From assembly GCA_963971425.1 (NCBI GenBank), contig OZ020519.1, positions 9,564,028 through 9,628,027 of the forward strand: a DNA stretch of 64,000 bases, read 5' to 3'. Position 1 is the first letter of the stretch; every line of letters begins with the position of its first letter. A program made the position numbers and the translations under genes. Below the pieces are notes generated by a model that was not told the origin of the DNA, made no database searches, and saw only the letters and a list, made by a program, of their open reading frames with translations. This DNA is from Bryoerythrophyllum caledonicum (lineage: Eukaryota; Streptophyta; Bryopsida; Pottiales; Pottiaceae). Below, piece after piece: positions 48,351-60,053 of this stretch.

Positions 48351-49819
48351 TGAAATGAGCGTTGTTTAGGCTCTTTACATCCCTGTACTTTCTAAGCAAA
48401 TTTGGGATGACATATCCACCTTTCTTTCCACTTCACATCTGTTGTTCTTATGGAGTCGTTTAGAGTGGTTAGTGTCACTGCTGCTGCATGTTCTAGTTCC
48501 TTGCTGGTTGACTAAATCTTGTTATAACCTCACTTCTATTTTCAGAACTATCAATCCCATCTATGGGTACATTTTCATTGCAACCGCACTTCACAAAAAT
48601 CACTGCTTCACAAAAATCACTGTAGTTTGCCTGTTAGACTCCGGTGCATATTCTCATAGCATTTGTCGGAAGCGCACAAGTCCTCAAAATTTAACTTGGG
48701 CGGGATCAAAGAGATGAAATATTGATCCACCAAGTTTGTAATTACTCTAAAAGTGACCACCTATGGGCCTCTTGTCCTTAAAGGGTTAAGAGAACTATAG
48801 AAGAGTAATATTGGCCTTGTTGATTGGTGTGAATTAAGAGTTGGGGGTACTGCTACTATTTAGGTCATTTAGATCTAGATAGTGCATACTACACTAAACA
48901 TTGCATATCCTGTGGACCAAACTAATTTGAAATACCTTCACTAATTCCAATGTATACAAATTACAATGGTCCACCTCAATCCTCAATCCACACCAAATCG
49001 TGTACCTTAGAAAATAGTATGGAATGTTTCAAAATTGATGACACAAAATTAATGTGAATTGATTGAGAGGTGGTGGTGAGCGACTAGGAGTGGAAGCTGT
49101 TTGATAGGGAGTGGTGTCGAGGTAGGAGTGAGCCGTGTGACACATGTTGAAATGTGCCCACATTAATTTTGTTCCAAAACCAAAATTGATGTGGTCCACA
49201 TCACTTTTCACCCACATTACCAATGATTCACATTACATTCTTTTTCTTTTCTTTTTTTGGCACACACAAGTTGCTATATTGGCAACCTGTGGCAATCTAG
49301 TAAGGTGGAGTGAAGATTTTACAACCATGGATTAGACCCACAACCACTCCATTTGGAGATACAAGACTTTGAATATCACCCACCTTCACTTGGGTAGTTT
49401 AGGGTCATATTGGACCAACATTCACACTATATTCAATTTTTAGTGTACTTGGTGTCACCTTTTAGAGGTAATTCCTCTGGCAAAACAACAAAAGTAACAA
49501 GTAACATATAATATAGTGACCAACAAAACTAAAGTCCAGAATTGATTATTTTGGATGGAAAAAGTGTCCTTGGTACGTCAGTATGTATACGAAGATCACG
49601 TATGTGGCAAGTATGTATACAAAGATCACAAATGTAAGTGTCTTTGGCTTAGTTTTGCGTCTCCTCTTCAAAAGTAACTTAATAATCTGTGCACTTGTGC
49701 TTTTGTGGCTAATATAGCTTGGATTTGAGCTAACATACTCTCGTACGAACTCCTACTATACTTGTGTGCGATCAAAGTTCAACCATCTTCACTATGCTCT
49801 TACAATTCCAACATTCTTC
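48351..49819. other. Intergenic after Lon
   Basis: Holds the Lon 3' UTR and AT-rich DNA. A short inverted pair (ACAAAATTAATGTG near 49042 and CACATTAATTTTGT near 49159) may be a remnant foldback. No gene is seen. Confidence 0.45.
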
Positions 49820-49823
49820 TTAA

Positions 49824-50623
49824 CCCTTTACCGCCCAAGAAGCCCAAAATGGGACTCTAGAGGTGCTAAAACTCAGTTTGCATGAAATCCATGAGGAATT
49901 AGGCTTTGAGATACCAAATTCAAATTTGCGCACACATTTTGTGAACATTCTCCATCAATCAAATCATGATTTGGATTTATATAACTCTTGGAAAAGCTAG
50001 GAATACAACACAAAATACATCAAATACACTAAAATATAGTGAATATAGTGAATACCATGCCACATATTGTGTTATATTTCACACACATGCACATCGATTT
50101 TGGTCTTATATTTTGATTGAACTTTGCCTTTAGACATTCTTCATTTCTTTGTGATTGTCGATTTCTCTCCTCACATACGAAACTTATACAGTTTTGATTC
50201 GTATCAGGTTGGAACATTTTTATATACAATCAAGTAGAAAAAAACAAAAAAAATCACCAAAAATTGTTTTAAACATTTTCTTCACATATGATATATCAAT
50301 GTGAAGCTATCAACCTAGTGCACATGTGAACGGCTCTTATTCAAAGTAAAAAAATCTTGCAAGAATCTATTGATGGTTAAAGTAGTACACCCTCCAAAAT
50401 CCATTGTTTTCACTACCAATGTACGATAACTTTAAACACTGTAAACTATTCCATCAACCATTGGATGTTGTGCGAAAATTCCCAAAGTTCAAGTCATGGG
50501 TTACGTTCAATTTTGTAAGGTTAGATATTAATATTAGGCATTGTATTTCCATCAAATCTAGTTCCAAAAAAAAAATCAGCAAAAATCTTGGTTTTTCCAT
50601 AAACATCCCTGGGCGGTAAAGGG
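49824..50623. mobile_element. TTAA-flanked element, family C
   Basis: TTAA at 49820-49823 and 50624-50627 flank ends CCCTTTACCGCCCAAG...CCCTGGGCGGTAAAGGG, terminal repeats of about 15 bp. 800 bp, no coding capacity. Its right TTAA is also the left TTAA of the next element. Confidence 0.75.
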
Positions 50624-50627
50624 TTAA

Positions 50628-50834
50628 CCCTTGAACGTCAGGCAAGTATTTCACCCTATAGGAAACATAAAATGTATTAAAGTTTAGCAAGCACCTTACA
50701 ACTTTGGATTGAAGATTCTTCAACTAACATCTTTCATTTGGAAGTAGTTTCAATATGTGAACCATCATGTTCAAATATGACACCATAGATGTAGAATATT
50801 GTGGCCACCAGTGACACCTTCTGACCTTTTAGGG
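50628..50834 (+). mobile_element. TTAA-flanked element, family A
   Basis: Ends CCCTTGAACGTCAG...CTGACCTTTTAGGG, with TTAA at 50624-50627 and 50835-50838. 207 bp and close to the copy at 35538-35766 along its length (GATTGAAGATTCTTCAACTA block shared). Confidence 0.75.
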
Positions 50835-50838
50835 TTAA

Positions 50839-53677
50839 AGGATTTTTATACTTGTTCAAATGGCTTTTTGAGCATTCCCCATGTATATTCAATTGGATTT
50901 TGGTTATTGAAGAAGCTCAAATTCATGAGATCTAAACCACAATATGTAAGTTAGTTGCATTGTCTTACTAAAAAATCATAAATACAGGATTGAGACCATA
51001 TCCCATGATCAAGTCCATGATATCTCTTTGTAAGATTTCCTTATATTGATGTTGATTCATTCTCCCTTTGATTCAACAAAGCATGTTATAAGATTTATAA
51101 GATTTCCTTATATAGATAAAGCATTCTCCAAATAAAATTTAGCCCCATTTAGTTACTTATTCCTATTTCAAAAAAATCATCCATAAAATCCACAAGTCAT
51201 ATCGATTGATCTAACTCATGTTCTATTCTAGTCCCAAAATTAATTCAAGTTTTGTTCCAAAATAATGGGTGCAGTTATTTGAGGTACAATAATTGTGGAG
51301 GTCCTAGGGTATAGTGATTTGGCCAAGGAAACCACTCAATGTGTGTCAATAATGTAAATTATATATATATACTTATTGGTGCATTTTTCAAAAATCATTT
51401 TCCAACAACACAGGGCATGGATAAGTTATGGAAGAGGAATTTGCTGAATGGAATGTTGAAACGTCAAATTTCAATAAAATATTTGCCTTGGACACATTCT
51501 ATGTTTGAAATAATCCAACCAAGTAAGGTAAGCCCCCTTTAACCAACAGGTCCAGCAACCTGCATATATGGAGAGAGAAAATAATCATACATTTGTTTTT
51601 TAGTGATAGCCAATAAAATTTCAATCTCAACCCAAGTGATTTCATATTTTTCCGATGAAATGTACATTAGTTATGGATTTTCAAAGTGTATTGCCATATT
51701 TAGTGGGTGGCCACCAATAGGTACCCCCTAGTAGCACCAACCAAAAGTAAGGGGTCGTGACAAATAGAAAACCTCCATTTGGAGCAGAATGGAATGCAAG
51801 TGGTTTGGATATACCCCAATTTTATAGGCGTTGGTTATCGGATTTGGTTGGTTACCAAGGGGGTTACCTGAGTATACAATCTTCTTACCTTGTTTGATGT
51901 ACCATATTTCATTCTAATTATTAACAGTCATCCTTTGCATAAAAGCGTTTCAAAGTTTTATTTTTGGGGATATTTAAAAGTGTTATATTTCAATCTATAG
52001 CTTAAAAAAATTATTTACATGAAAACTAAAGCAAAGATGCCATAAGTTTTGACCTCTTTCTCCATTCTAATTAAGTTAAATTGGACCTAAATAGTTCTAA
52101 ATTTATATAATAAGCTCCAAAAGGGGGAAATGTGGCAAAGATGCATGACCTATCATTTCCTTTCAAAAGTTGCTAAAGATACTTCTAATTTGAATTTAAA
52201 GATGAGCAAACTCGTCCACACGCTTTCAGTTGAAAGTCCATCAATCTCTTCCATTGATTTACAAAGAAGAATAGTATGACAATACTATTGAAGCTTTGGG
52301 TGACTTTACAAAATAACTCAAGTATGTGGTGAAGGATGTTCTATCCAAGTATTATGTAGCGATAGAGCCCAAGAATAGGCACCTTATGGAAGTTTAGTAA
52401 CTTGCTCTACCCTACTTGTACGAGTTCGACATTAGATGCCATATAACCACCAATTTTAGGAATAGCATTAAATTTCATCAAATAAGTAGGGAAAAATTTA
52501 TGTTCTTTATGCCAATTTGCACGGTGCAATTCATATTTCAATCCCGGGTTTTGTCCCTAACTAATCCGGAAAGTGAAGCATGGGCCTCAATAATGCTTCA
52601 CTAGACATGCTATGGTAAAACTCGTCCCCAAAATAATGTGATTCCAGAAAAAATCAAAAGAAATCAAAATAAGGAAAAAGAATATAACCAAAATAAGGTT
52701 CTTTTCTTAAATCCAACATTTAAAAACTCCAAGCAGCTCCTGAAAAGAAAAGTGGGTGGGATGAGCTAACACACCTTCTAATATATTCACACCTTAAAAT
52801 CTAAGAGTGGTATAAATATGAACGTTAATAGATAGGTGGCCAATAATGGATTCACACACCTTGATAGAGAATTAAATTTGAGGTAATCCAACAAGGTCCA
52901 CAACATTTTTGCACCCAAACTCACTGAAAACAACCAGTTTCAACGCATTCATCACAAAATGAAAATAAATGCAGTTTTTCATATCTAACCTTAAGATCTA
53001 GTACTGGGATTGTACAAGTGTGTGTGGTAAAACATTTGTTGAGTTTGACCGCATAGATTGAAAGATATTAATTTTTGAAGTCAGACAGAAACTCTTCTTT
53101 TGGTCATGTTTAACACCTTCAACAATCTTCAACCACCTTCTATGGCAACTTTTTGCACTACAATCCTTGATTTTCTACTTTTAACTTTAAAAGGATCATG
53201 TTAGGCACATGTGCACCAAATCTTAAAAGTAGAAGAGGGATTGATTCAAGATGTCCTTAAAAATCCTGCAATTATTTTCTAAGAATTAACAATACACTTC
53301 AAGTTTTGCATATATCATATCCTTCTCATATTCTTGAAATTCAAAAATCTGTACGATAGATGCAAAGATTTCTTTATTCTTTCCAAGGGGATTTTTTTAA
53401 TAAAATGGACAAAAATTCGAAATTCTATTCAATTTAGAGTTAATTAAAGTATTGTTACACTATTTGTTATATGTCACACTAAACCCCTGCACTATTTGTA
53501 TATATTACTGGAAAAAAATTGTAACTTTTGAACTGTAAGTTGGATTTCTACAAAAAATTATGTCTACGGGAAGCTAATAAAAAGTTGCCCCTTCAATAAA
53601 ATAAAATCCCAGAAAATCATGCCTACATTTGAGAACGTCTTACCCTACCCAAACTCAAAATGTTCCCCGAGGGTTGA
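50839..53677. other. AT-rich intergenic DNA, no feature recognised
   Basis: Nearly 2.8 kb without a convincing ORF, RNA or bounded repeat. Some segments may be older relatives of the TTAA-flanked elements, but I cannot delimit them. Confidence 0.45.
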
Positions 53678-54619
53678 CTCCTAAATTTCTTTGACAATTT
53701 CACACCAAAAACACTTCAAAATTGCTTGTTTTAGTGCAATAGTAAGGACGAAACAAAATAATTTTACTTCTAGTTTAAACCGTAGGATCTTAATTAAGAC
53801 TTATTAAGTAACTTACATAAAAAAAATTCATAAAGTTTGACCACACGGATTGTAATATTATAGTGTTTAAAGTAGAAAGAAGGGTCCATTTTCTTCCTTG
53901 CGTTTCATGGATCAGTAGACTTTGACTTCACTTGGTGTCAAATTTTTGCACTATACAAGGTCTAAATTCATTTCCATCATGATAAGCATGATATTAGCTC
54001 CTTGTACTCCAATTTTAGGAGGTAGAAAAAGGGTGTAGCATATTCAAAAAAAATGTGCAAGGAGTGGAGGTTCAAAAATTGTCAATTTGCTTTATATTCT
54101 TTTTGTGAACTTAGTATGTCTTAGAATGAGAATCCGAATGGTCAATAAGAAGGTTTACACCACATAATGCTGCAGAAAAAATAAAAAGTAAAAAAATATG
54201 ATGATCTCAAAGTTTTATGTGAAAAAGAAGAAGTTTTTTTGGTACCTTGCCCGACAATGGGCGATAATGTGTGAAAATGTTTGTCTTGGATTTATATGCT
54301 TTTTTCACTAAAGATAAGATATTTTTTCTGACAATGTGAAAGGAAATAATATTACTTGCTAGTATTGAAAATTTGACATTCAATAGAGTGTTCTAGTAAA
54401 AGGTTTTGGAGTTGCCCGACGTGACCGCTCTCCCCATTTGAACTTCAAAACCCTATAACTTTTTCATTAAATTTCGGATTTGGGAAAAAATTGGACTCAC
54501 ATAAAGCTCTTGGTAATGTCCTACATTAAAAATATTAAAGAAAATTGTTATAAATTACACCATAGGAACTTGCCTGAACCTTCTAGAGTCTCCCAAGGGG
54601 ACTTTCGGAAATTTAGGGG
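53678..54619 (+). mobile_element. TTAA-flanked element, family B
   Basis: Left flank TTGA (diverged TTAA) at 53674-53677, right flank TTAA at 54620-54623; ends CTCCTAAATTT...AAATTTAGGGG. 942 bp. The interior blocks (CACACCAAAAACACTTC, GTGTGAAAATGTTTG, CCCATTTGAACTTCAAAACC) are shared with the other family B copies. Non-coding. Confidence 0.7.
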
Positions 54620-54679
54620 TTAAATAAGATTATCAACCTCACAATAAAGAATATTCTTTGGGTATAGGATCTTTTGATA

Positions 54680-54777
54680 AAAGAAGAAGAAGAACACTGG
54701 TCTCCGAAGGAAGCCGGTGTGAATAAAGTGTCTATTTGTTCCACCACTAAAAGAATGCCCATTGGACAAAGGATATA
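54680..54777 (-). mobile_element. 98-bp LINE 3'-end stub with 11-bp target duplication
   Basis: ATCTTTTGATA at 54669-54679 and 54778-54788 flanks a copy of the big LINE's 3' end. It has (GAA)n, a slightly imperfect hairpin GGTCTCCGAAGGAAGCC at 54699-54715, and the following ~60 bp. It is a severely 5'-truncated insertion of the same family, showing that the 3' end defined at 14868 is real. A SINE sharing that tail is the alternative, but no pol III promoter boxes are visible. Confidence 0.8.
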
Positions 54778-54854
54778 ATCTTTTGATATCATTAAAGGTG
54801 AGACAAAACAAGTTACAACATAGATAAATTAAAGGCTTAACAATCGTATGTTAA

Positions 54855-55778
54855 CCCCTAAAGGACCACGACCACATTCGCTCTAAAACCAGTCCAAAAC
54901 TGCCATTGCCAAATAGAGACATGAAAATCACATTTTAAAGTGAATTTTGGATTTTCAACCGTACGATCTTAAAATGGACTTCTATATAGATATGCCATGA
55001 AATTTTGGTTGCATCCACCGCACGGATTGATAGAGTTTGGTGTTTAAAGTCAAAACAATGGTTCATTTTCTTCCCTGGGTTGAGTAGATCAGCAAACTTT
55101 GACTTCACTTTGTATCAAATTTTTGCATTGTACAAGGTCTAAATCTTTTACCATTGTCTTAAGCATGATGTTATTTCCCAACACACCAATTTTTAAAGGT
55201 AAAAAAGGGGTGTAGCATATTCAAAACAAGTGTGCAAGGAGTGGAGGTTTAAAAATTGCCATTTCACGTTATATTTGTTTGTGAACTACATATGTATTCG
55301 AATGATAATCCAAACGGTCAATAAGGAGGTTTTCACCACATATTGTTGTTGAAAAAATACAAAGTGAAAAATATGAAGATCTCTAGGTTTTATGTAGAAA
55401 AGATGAATTTTTTTCCCCCCGTTGCCCGACAATGTGTGAAAATGTTTGACTTGGAATAAAATGCCTTTTTACACTAAAGACAAGATTTTTTTTGAAAGTT
55501 TCTAAATAAGGAAATATTAGTTACATGTGTGAAAAATCTCAATGTCAATAGAAACTTTTGTCATAAAATTTGGAGGTGCCCGGAGTCCCCACTTTTGGCT
55601 TTAAGTTGTACTAACTTTCAAACTACAAATCCAAAAAATAAACTAAAAATATATCCACAAAGCTCTTATCAGAGGCTATCTTGTATCAAATTTTCAATTA
55701 AAAAGGATTTTTTTTCGAATTGTTGGTACATGCCCAAAATCCAATTTGACCCCGGGGGAATGTTTGGTCCTTTAGGGG
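54855..55778 (+). mobile_element. TTAA-flanked element, family B
   Basis: TTAA at 54851-54854 and 55779-55782; ends CCCCTAAAGGACC...GGTCCTTTAGGGG, perfectly inverted over 13 bp. 924 bp, same orientation as the copy at 53678. It gives the best-preserved termini of the family. Confidence 0.8.
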
Positions 55779-56210
55779 TTAAAACATCAGGATTTATTGC
55801 ATAGCATATGAAGTGGTCTTACAAGACCTTGGCATTTAGTAGGTGTACGTATGGGAGAATATGGCTAAGTTTGACAAAAGGAGGATTCCATTTCCCATAA
55901 GTACAACCACCATTTTAATTGGACTAAAACTTTGGAAACATACGATACAAATATAGGAAACTGTAGAGAGTGGAAGTTGTAGACCATGTTTTCAAAGATT
56001 TCTTTCCTCTTTAGGACGTACTTTATGTTTGACCTATGAAAAGGGTGGCAAGGTACCCAGATGATGCCTCACAAATCTCAGTGGTGCTCATTCTGCCCTC
56101 ACTGGTACCCCTGCTCTAAAGCCACTCCTGCACCACAAATCACTATTAAAATACCCTTTGGCATTGGTCACTTTTGTACATAATTAATTCACAATGGAGA
56201 CTGTTCATGT

Positions 56211-56271
56211 AATGCCTAGGTGATACGGAGGCAATGCCTAGGTGATACCGAGGCAATACCTAGGTGAAACC
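56211..56271 (+). repeat. 22-bp tandem repeat, about 2.8 units
   Basis: Two near-identical units (AATGCCTAGGTGATACGGAG with GC following), then a partial third. Non-coding; no function suggested. Confidence 0.75.
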
Positions 56272-56377
56272 CATTGTGTCGGAAAAATAATTAATTTGGC
56301 AAGGAGTGTCTAAAATTGACCAATGCGTAGGGTATGGCAAAACCCCCGGAGAATCATTCCTCCCTTCTGTTTTTCTC

Positions 56378-56797
56378 CAATCACTCACACAACCGGCCAG
56401 GCTTCATCCAAATTCATCCACTATCAAAATGATAGTTGGCCACAAAAAAATGTCCAAAAATTAGAGCCAAAACAAGATTGTAGAATGGTTCCATTTAACT
56501 AGAAACATCACTACACTCATTTTGATGTTTAGTGTCATGGGCAATAAATGACTTGAAAGTGCTATAAGTTTTCACTCTTAATAAATATTTTTACCAACCG
56601 TGTCCACTATGATCCCCCTCTTTGAGTAGGATAGATTGTTGTGCTCTTAGTAAAAATTTATATGAATAGTAAAAACTTACAGCATTTACCACCCATGACA
56701 TTAAACATCAAAATCAGTGTACTGCCCAATATTGAGCAAGTAAATAAAAAAAAAGTTTAACTCTTTAATAACGATGGTGGGTTGTGTGGTGAGTCAA
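56378..56797. mobile_element. Foldback element
   Basis: Outer arms CAATCACTCACACAACC (56378) and its near-inverse GGTTGTGTGGTGAGT (56780) enclose a second inverted pair around CATTTTGATGTTTAGTGTCA (56518) and its inverse near 56715. It has a MITE-like structure of about 420 bp. Termini and target duplication are not certain. Confidence 0.5.
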
Positions 56798-56985
56798 TCT
56801 GACAATTATACAGTTTCAAAATATATGCGGAAAATACAACCCAACCAGCCAAAATCAACTCGGGAATTTTGCGCAATCGGCACTTGAGAAACATGCAAAT
56901 GTGGACAACCCTTACTGCTATTTCGTAGACATTCAAAATTACCTTGTTGCGCCCAATTTGGTACTGCTTGTTGCTAATGGATTAA

Positions 56986-57923
56986 CCCCTAAAAGCCCAA
57001 GAGTCCCCTTGGGGGACTCTTGAAGGTTTGGGCAGGTTCCTATGGTGTCAATTTATAATATTCCTTTTGAAATTTCTATTGTAGATGGACATTGTTAAAA
57101 GCTTTGTGTGAGTCCAATTTTTTCCTAAATCCAACATTTTATGAAAAAGTTATAGGGTTTCAAATTTCAAATGGGGAGACTCGGCACGTCGGGCAACTCC
57201 AAAAACTTTTGCTAGGACAATCTATTGAATGTGAGATTTTCAATTCTAGCAAATAGTATTATTTCCTTTCATATTGTCAAAAAAAATCTCTTGTCTTGAG
57301 TGAAAAATAGCATAATAATCTAAGTCAAATATTTTCACACATTGTCAGACTTTGTCTGGCAAGGTACCAAAAAAACTTCTTATTTTCTACATAAAACTTA
57401 GGAATCCTCCTATTTCTTACATTTTATTTTTACTACTACAAGATGTGGTGTAAACCTTCTTGTTGACCATTCAGATTATCATTCTAAAACATATTTAGTT
57501 CACCAAAAAAAAATTGCGAATTGACAATTTTTGAACCTCCACTCCTTGCACATTTGTTTTGAATACGCTACATCCCTTCTCTACCTCTAAAAATTGGTGA
57601 ACAAGGAAACAAAATTATCAATAACATGATGGTAATGTTTTCAGACCTTGTGTAGTGCACAAATTTGACACCAAGTGTAGTCAAAGTCTGCTATCCACTC
57701 AAAGCAAGAAAGAATGAGAACGATTTTCTCTACTTCAAACATTACAATCTTTGGATTTGGTCAAAGTTTATGAAATTTTCTAAGGACGTTGATGAATAAA
57801 TCTTAATTTAGATCCTACGGTTAGATATAGAGATAAAAGGTTTTGATTACCTCATTACTAATTGCACTAGAACGAGCAATTTTGAAGTGTTTTCGGTGTG
57901 AAAATGCCTTGGGCCTTTAGGGG
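56986..57923 (-). mobile_element. TTAA-flanked element, family B
   Basis: TTAA at 56982-56985, diverged TTCA at 57924-57927; ends CCCCTAAAAGCCCAAG...CTTGGGCCTTTAGGGG. 938 bp, opposite orientation to the copies at 53678 and 54855. Near its left end is an internal hairpin (GAGTCCCCTTGGGGGACTC). Confidence 0.8.
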
Positions 57924-58100
57924 TTCAGAAAGATAAGGCCTCATCAATGAGAACAAATTGTGGAATCCATCAAATTAGTCTTCCTCTTGTGTTTGACATT
58001 AGCTAAAGATGATTCAAACAGGAATAGCATCTAGGAAACAACACAATTACACCCCAAGTCTACCACCATCACTTAAAAGGGAAAGTTATTGAGCTGTTGA

Positions 58101-58880
58101 GGGGGGTTTCACACTCAAACCAAGCTTAGAGATGCCGAGTGCTACTATCAATTTGATTGGTCTAGAGCCTCAACATCGGCCTTGGTCGGCCTTTGGGCAT
58201 TCACACTTGGACCAAGGGTCGAGATGCCGAGGGCGTCTGAAATGCCCATGTGGCATCACTTTGTGAAGGTAATGGCTCCAAGAGTTTGGCCTATCAAAGG
58301 AAAGTTTGATATAAATGATAATAGAAACCCTAACTTTTGTAGAGGTTCCAAACATACTTTTATCAAAATATTCAAAATTTGACAAGATCTTAGCCAGTAG
58401 TTGAAAACAATAAATTATTTTACCTTGAAATTTTTTACCTCAAATTCTTATTCAAACCTTGTAACCTGAAATTTTTATCTAAATTTTTTAACTCAACCTT
58501 TCACCTAAATTTTTCAATTGATTTCTTGTTGTGTTGGTGCTTCTACTGGATTTTTTTGTGTGTATTGAGCATTTTGACCATTTTCTTGAATTGTTTTTAC
58601 CAAAAATGTGTTCTCCTCTAGGGTCCATGACTAAAGAAAGTGAGAGAAAAATTAGAAAAAATAAGGACCTCAAAGAAGTAAGAAATCGGCTTGAAATTTG
58701 CCAAAGAGTTTGCGTCACGGCCTCTCAACTTGGTCCCTCCAGCTCTCACACTACAAGGGTGCACATTTTGCAAATTGCATAAATTTTTAATATTTTGTTT
58801 CCAACTAAAAAAACTCGGCATCTCAACATAGTTTTGGTCCTCAATGGAATTCAGTCCTCGGTCCAAGTGTGAAACCCCCC
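58101..58880. mobile_element. PIF/Harbinger-like non-autonomous element
   Basis: Ends GGGGGGTTTCACAC...GTGTGAAACCCCCC form perfect 14-bp terminal repeats. TGA (58098-58100) and TAA (58881-58883) fit a diverged 3-bp TWA-type target. G-rich ends and a 3-bp A/T target point to PIF/Harbinger (inference). The GAGATGCCGAG block recurs inside near both ends. 780 bp, no transposase. Confidence 0.65.
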
Positions 58881-58881
58881 T

Positions 58882-59118
58882 AACACCATATTCATTATAT
58901 TAAAAGATTTCTAGGACTTTGAAAGGTATGAATGGTTTTCCCAATAGAAATTGTTTGTGCACATTCAGCTCGACTTGAGCTGAATATGTACCCATATTGT
59001 ACATACAGGAAAAATTTCATTGTGTAAATTCACTAAACATTTGCATGTTTAGGTCAACTTAAGCTTCATGTAATATTTTGGGAGGCTCCCAATCTCCCAA
59101 TATAATGAATACGGTGTT
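58882..59118. mobile_element. Small foldback element abutting the Harbinger-like one
   Basis: AACACCATATTCATTATATT at 58882-58901 and its inverse (one mismatch) at 59099-59118. Inside is a perfect small palindrome, TTCAGCTCGACTTGAGCTGAA, at about 58965. 237 bp, non-coding. Confidence 0.6.
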
Positions 59119-60053
59119 CCCTGAATATCATGCATGAGAAGAGATTATCAGCTTCCAAAGTCCAAATGATTGTAGAGGTATGGCTCTGGAGATATGAGCT
59201 CTATTTAGAGAAAAACTAGATATAAATAGATGAAACAAGTGATACAATTTTAAAGTATAAGATATAAATACAGAAACTTTTGAACAAAATTCTGGAGAAG
59301 GTTATCCAGATACTGAATGTTATGGTGTGTAAGAGAAGAGATGATCAGAGCCTGGCTTGCAGAGTCTAAGTTGTAGGCTCTGGAGACGATGAGGAATATG
59401 ACGCCATGGGCCTGGTTATAAATTTAGCTCACTAAACATAAACGCCATGGGCCTGGTTATAAATTTAGCTCACAAAAGATAAACGCCAAGGACCAGTTGG
59501 TGTGTGCAGACAACAAGACTAGAGAATCCTGGAAGATGGTTGTCCAGTGGGGTCTGTCCAAAAGATCTTTGCGGCCAGGTAAGTTGTATTCTAAGGCCAA
59601 GTCGTAGTGTCAAGATAAGCTATATGATCATGGATCGATAAGGAGCACCAACTTTTGGACGAACTGTAGTGCATGAGTTGGAGGTGGCGCGAATATGACA
59701 ACATTATGATGTGGCACAAACTCCACAAGATTACAAGAAGATGCCACTGCATAATTTGGATGGTGCTCATTTTCGCCTCGATTCCAGAGCGTTCAGGAGC
59801 TGCACCGCTTCCAAAACTGTAGCATAAAGCTGGCATAGAAGTACAGTGTCGACTGCAGGTTCTTTTCTATTCCATTTGCAGCTTTCTGGCGTATCTTGAC
59901 ACCAGAGAGCATGTTACAGAGTTTGATGTCCAGTCTGAGAGACGATGCGTTCGTTTTTCGGCATCGTTTCAGTCTAGACCTGGTCTTTCTGTTTCCTTTT
60001 TATGTAGTACTTGAGATCCAACTTCAGCTTCGGAGTCTTGAGTTTGCGGCAAA
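59119..60053 (+). promoter_or_regulatory. SWEET upstream region with 41-bp repeat
   Basis: A 41-bp unit beginning CGCCATGGGCCTGGTTATAA is repeated at 59402-59442 and 59443-59483, with a partial third at 59484. It lies about 570-650 bp before the SWEET start codon. The rest holds the probable promoter and leader. No other gene is seen. Confidence 0.55.

Noticed and set aside
54680-54777. SINE with tRNA-derived head
   Set aside because: No A or B box is visible and the sequence equals the 3' end of the large LINE, so a truncated LINE copy is simpler.
56211-56271. CRISPR-like short repeats
   Set aside because: Units are directly abutting with no spacers, and the genome is eukaryotic.
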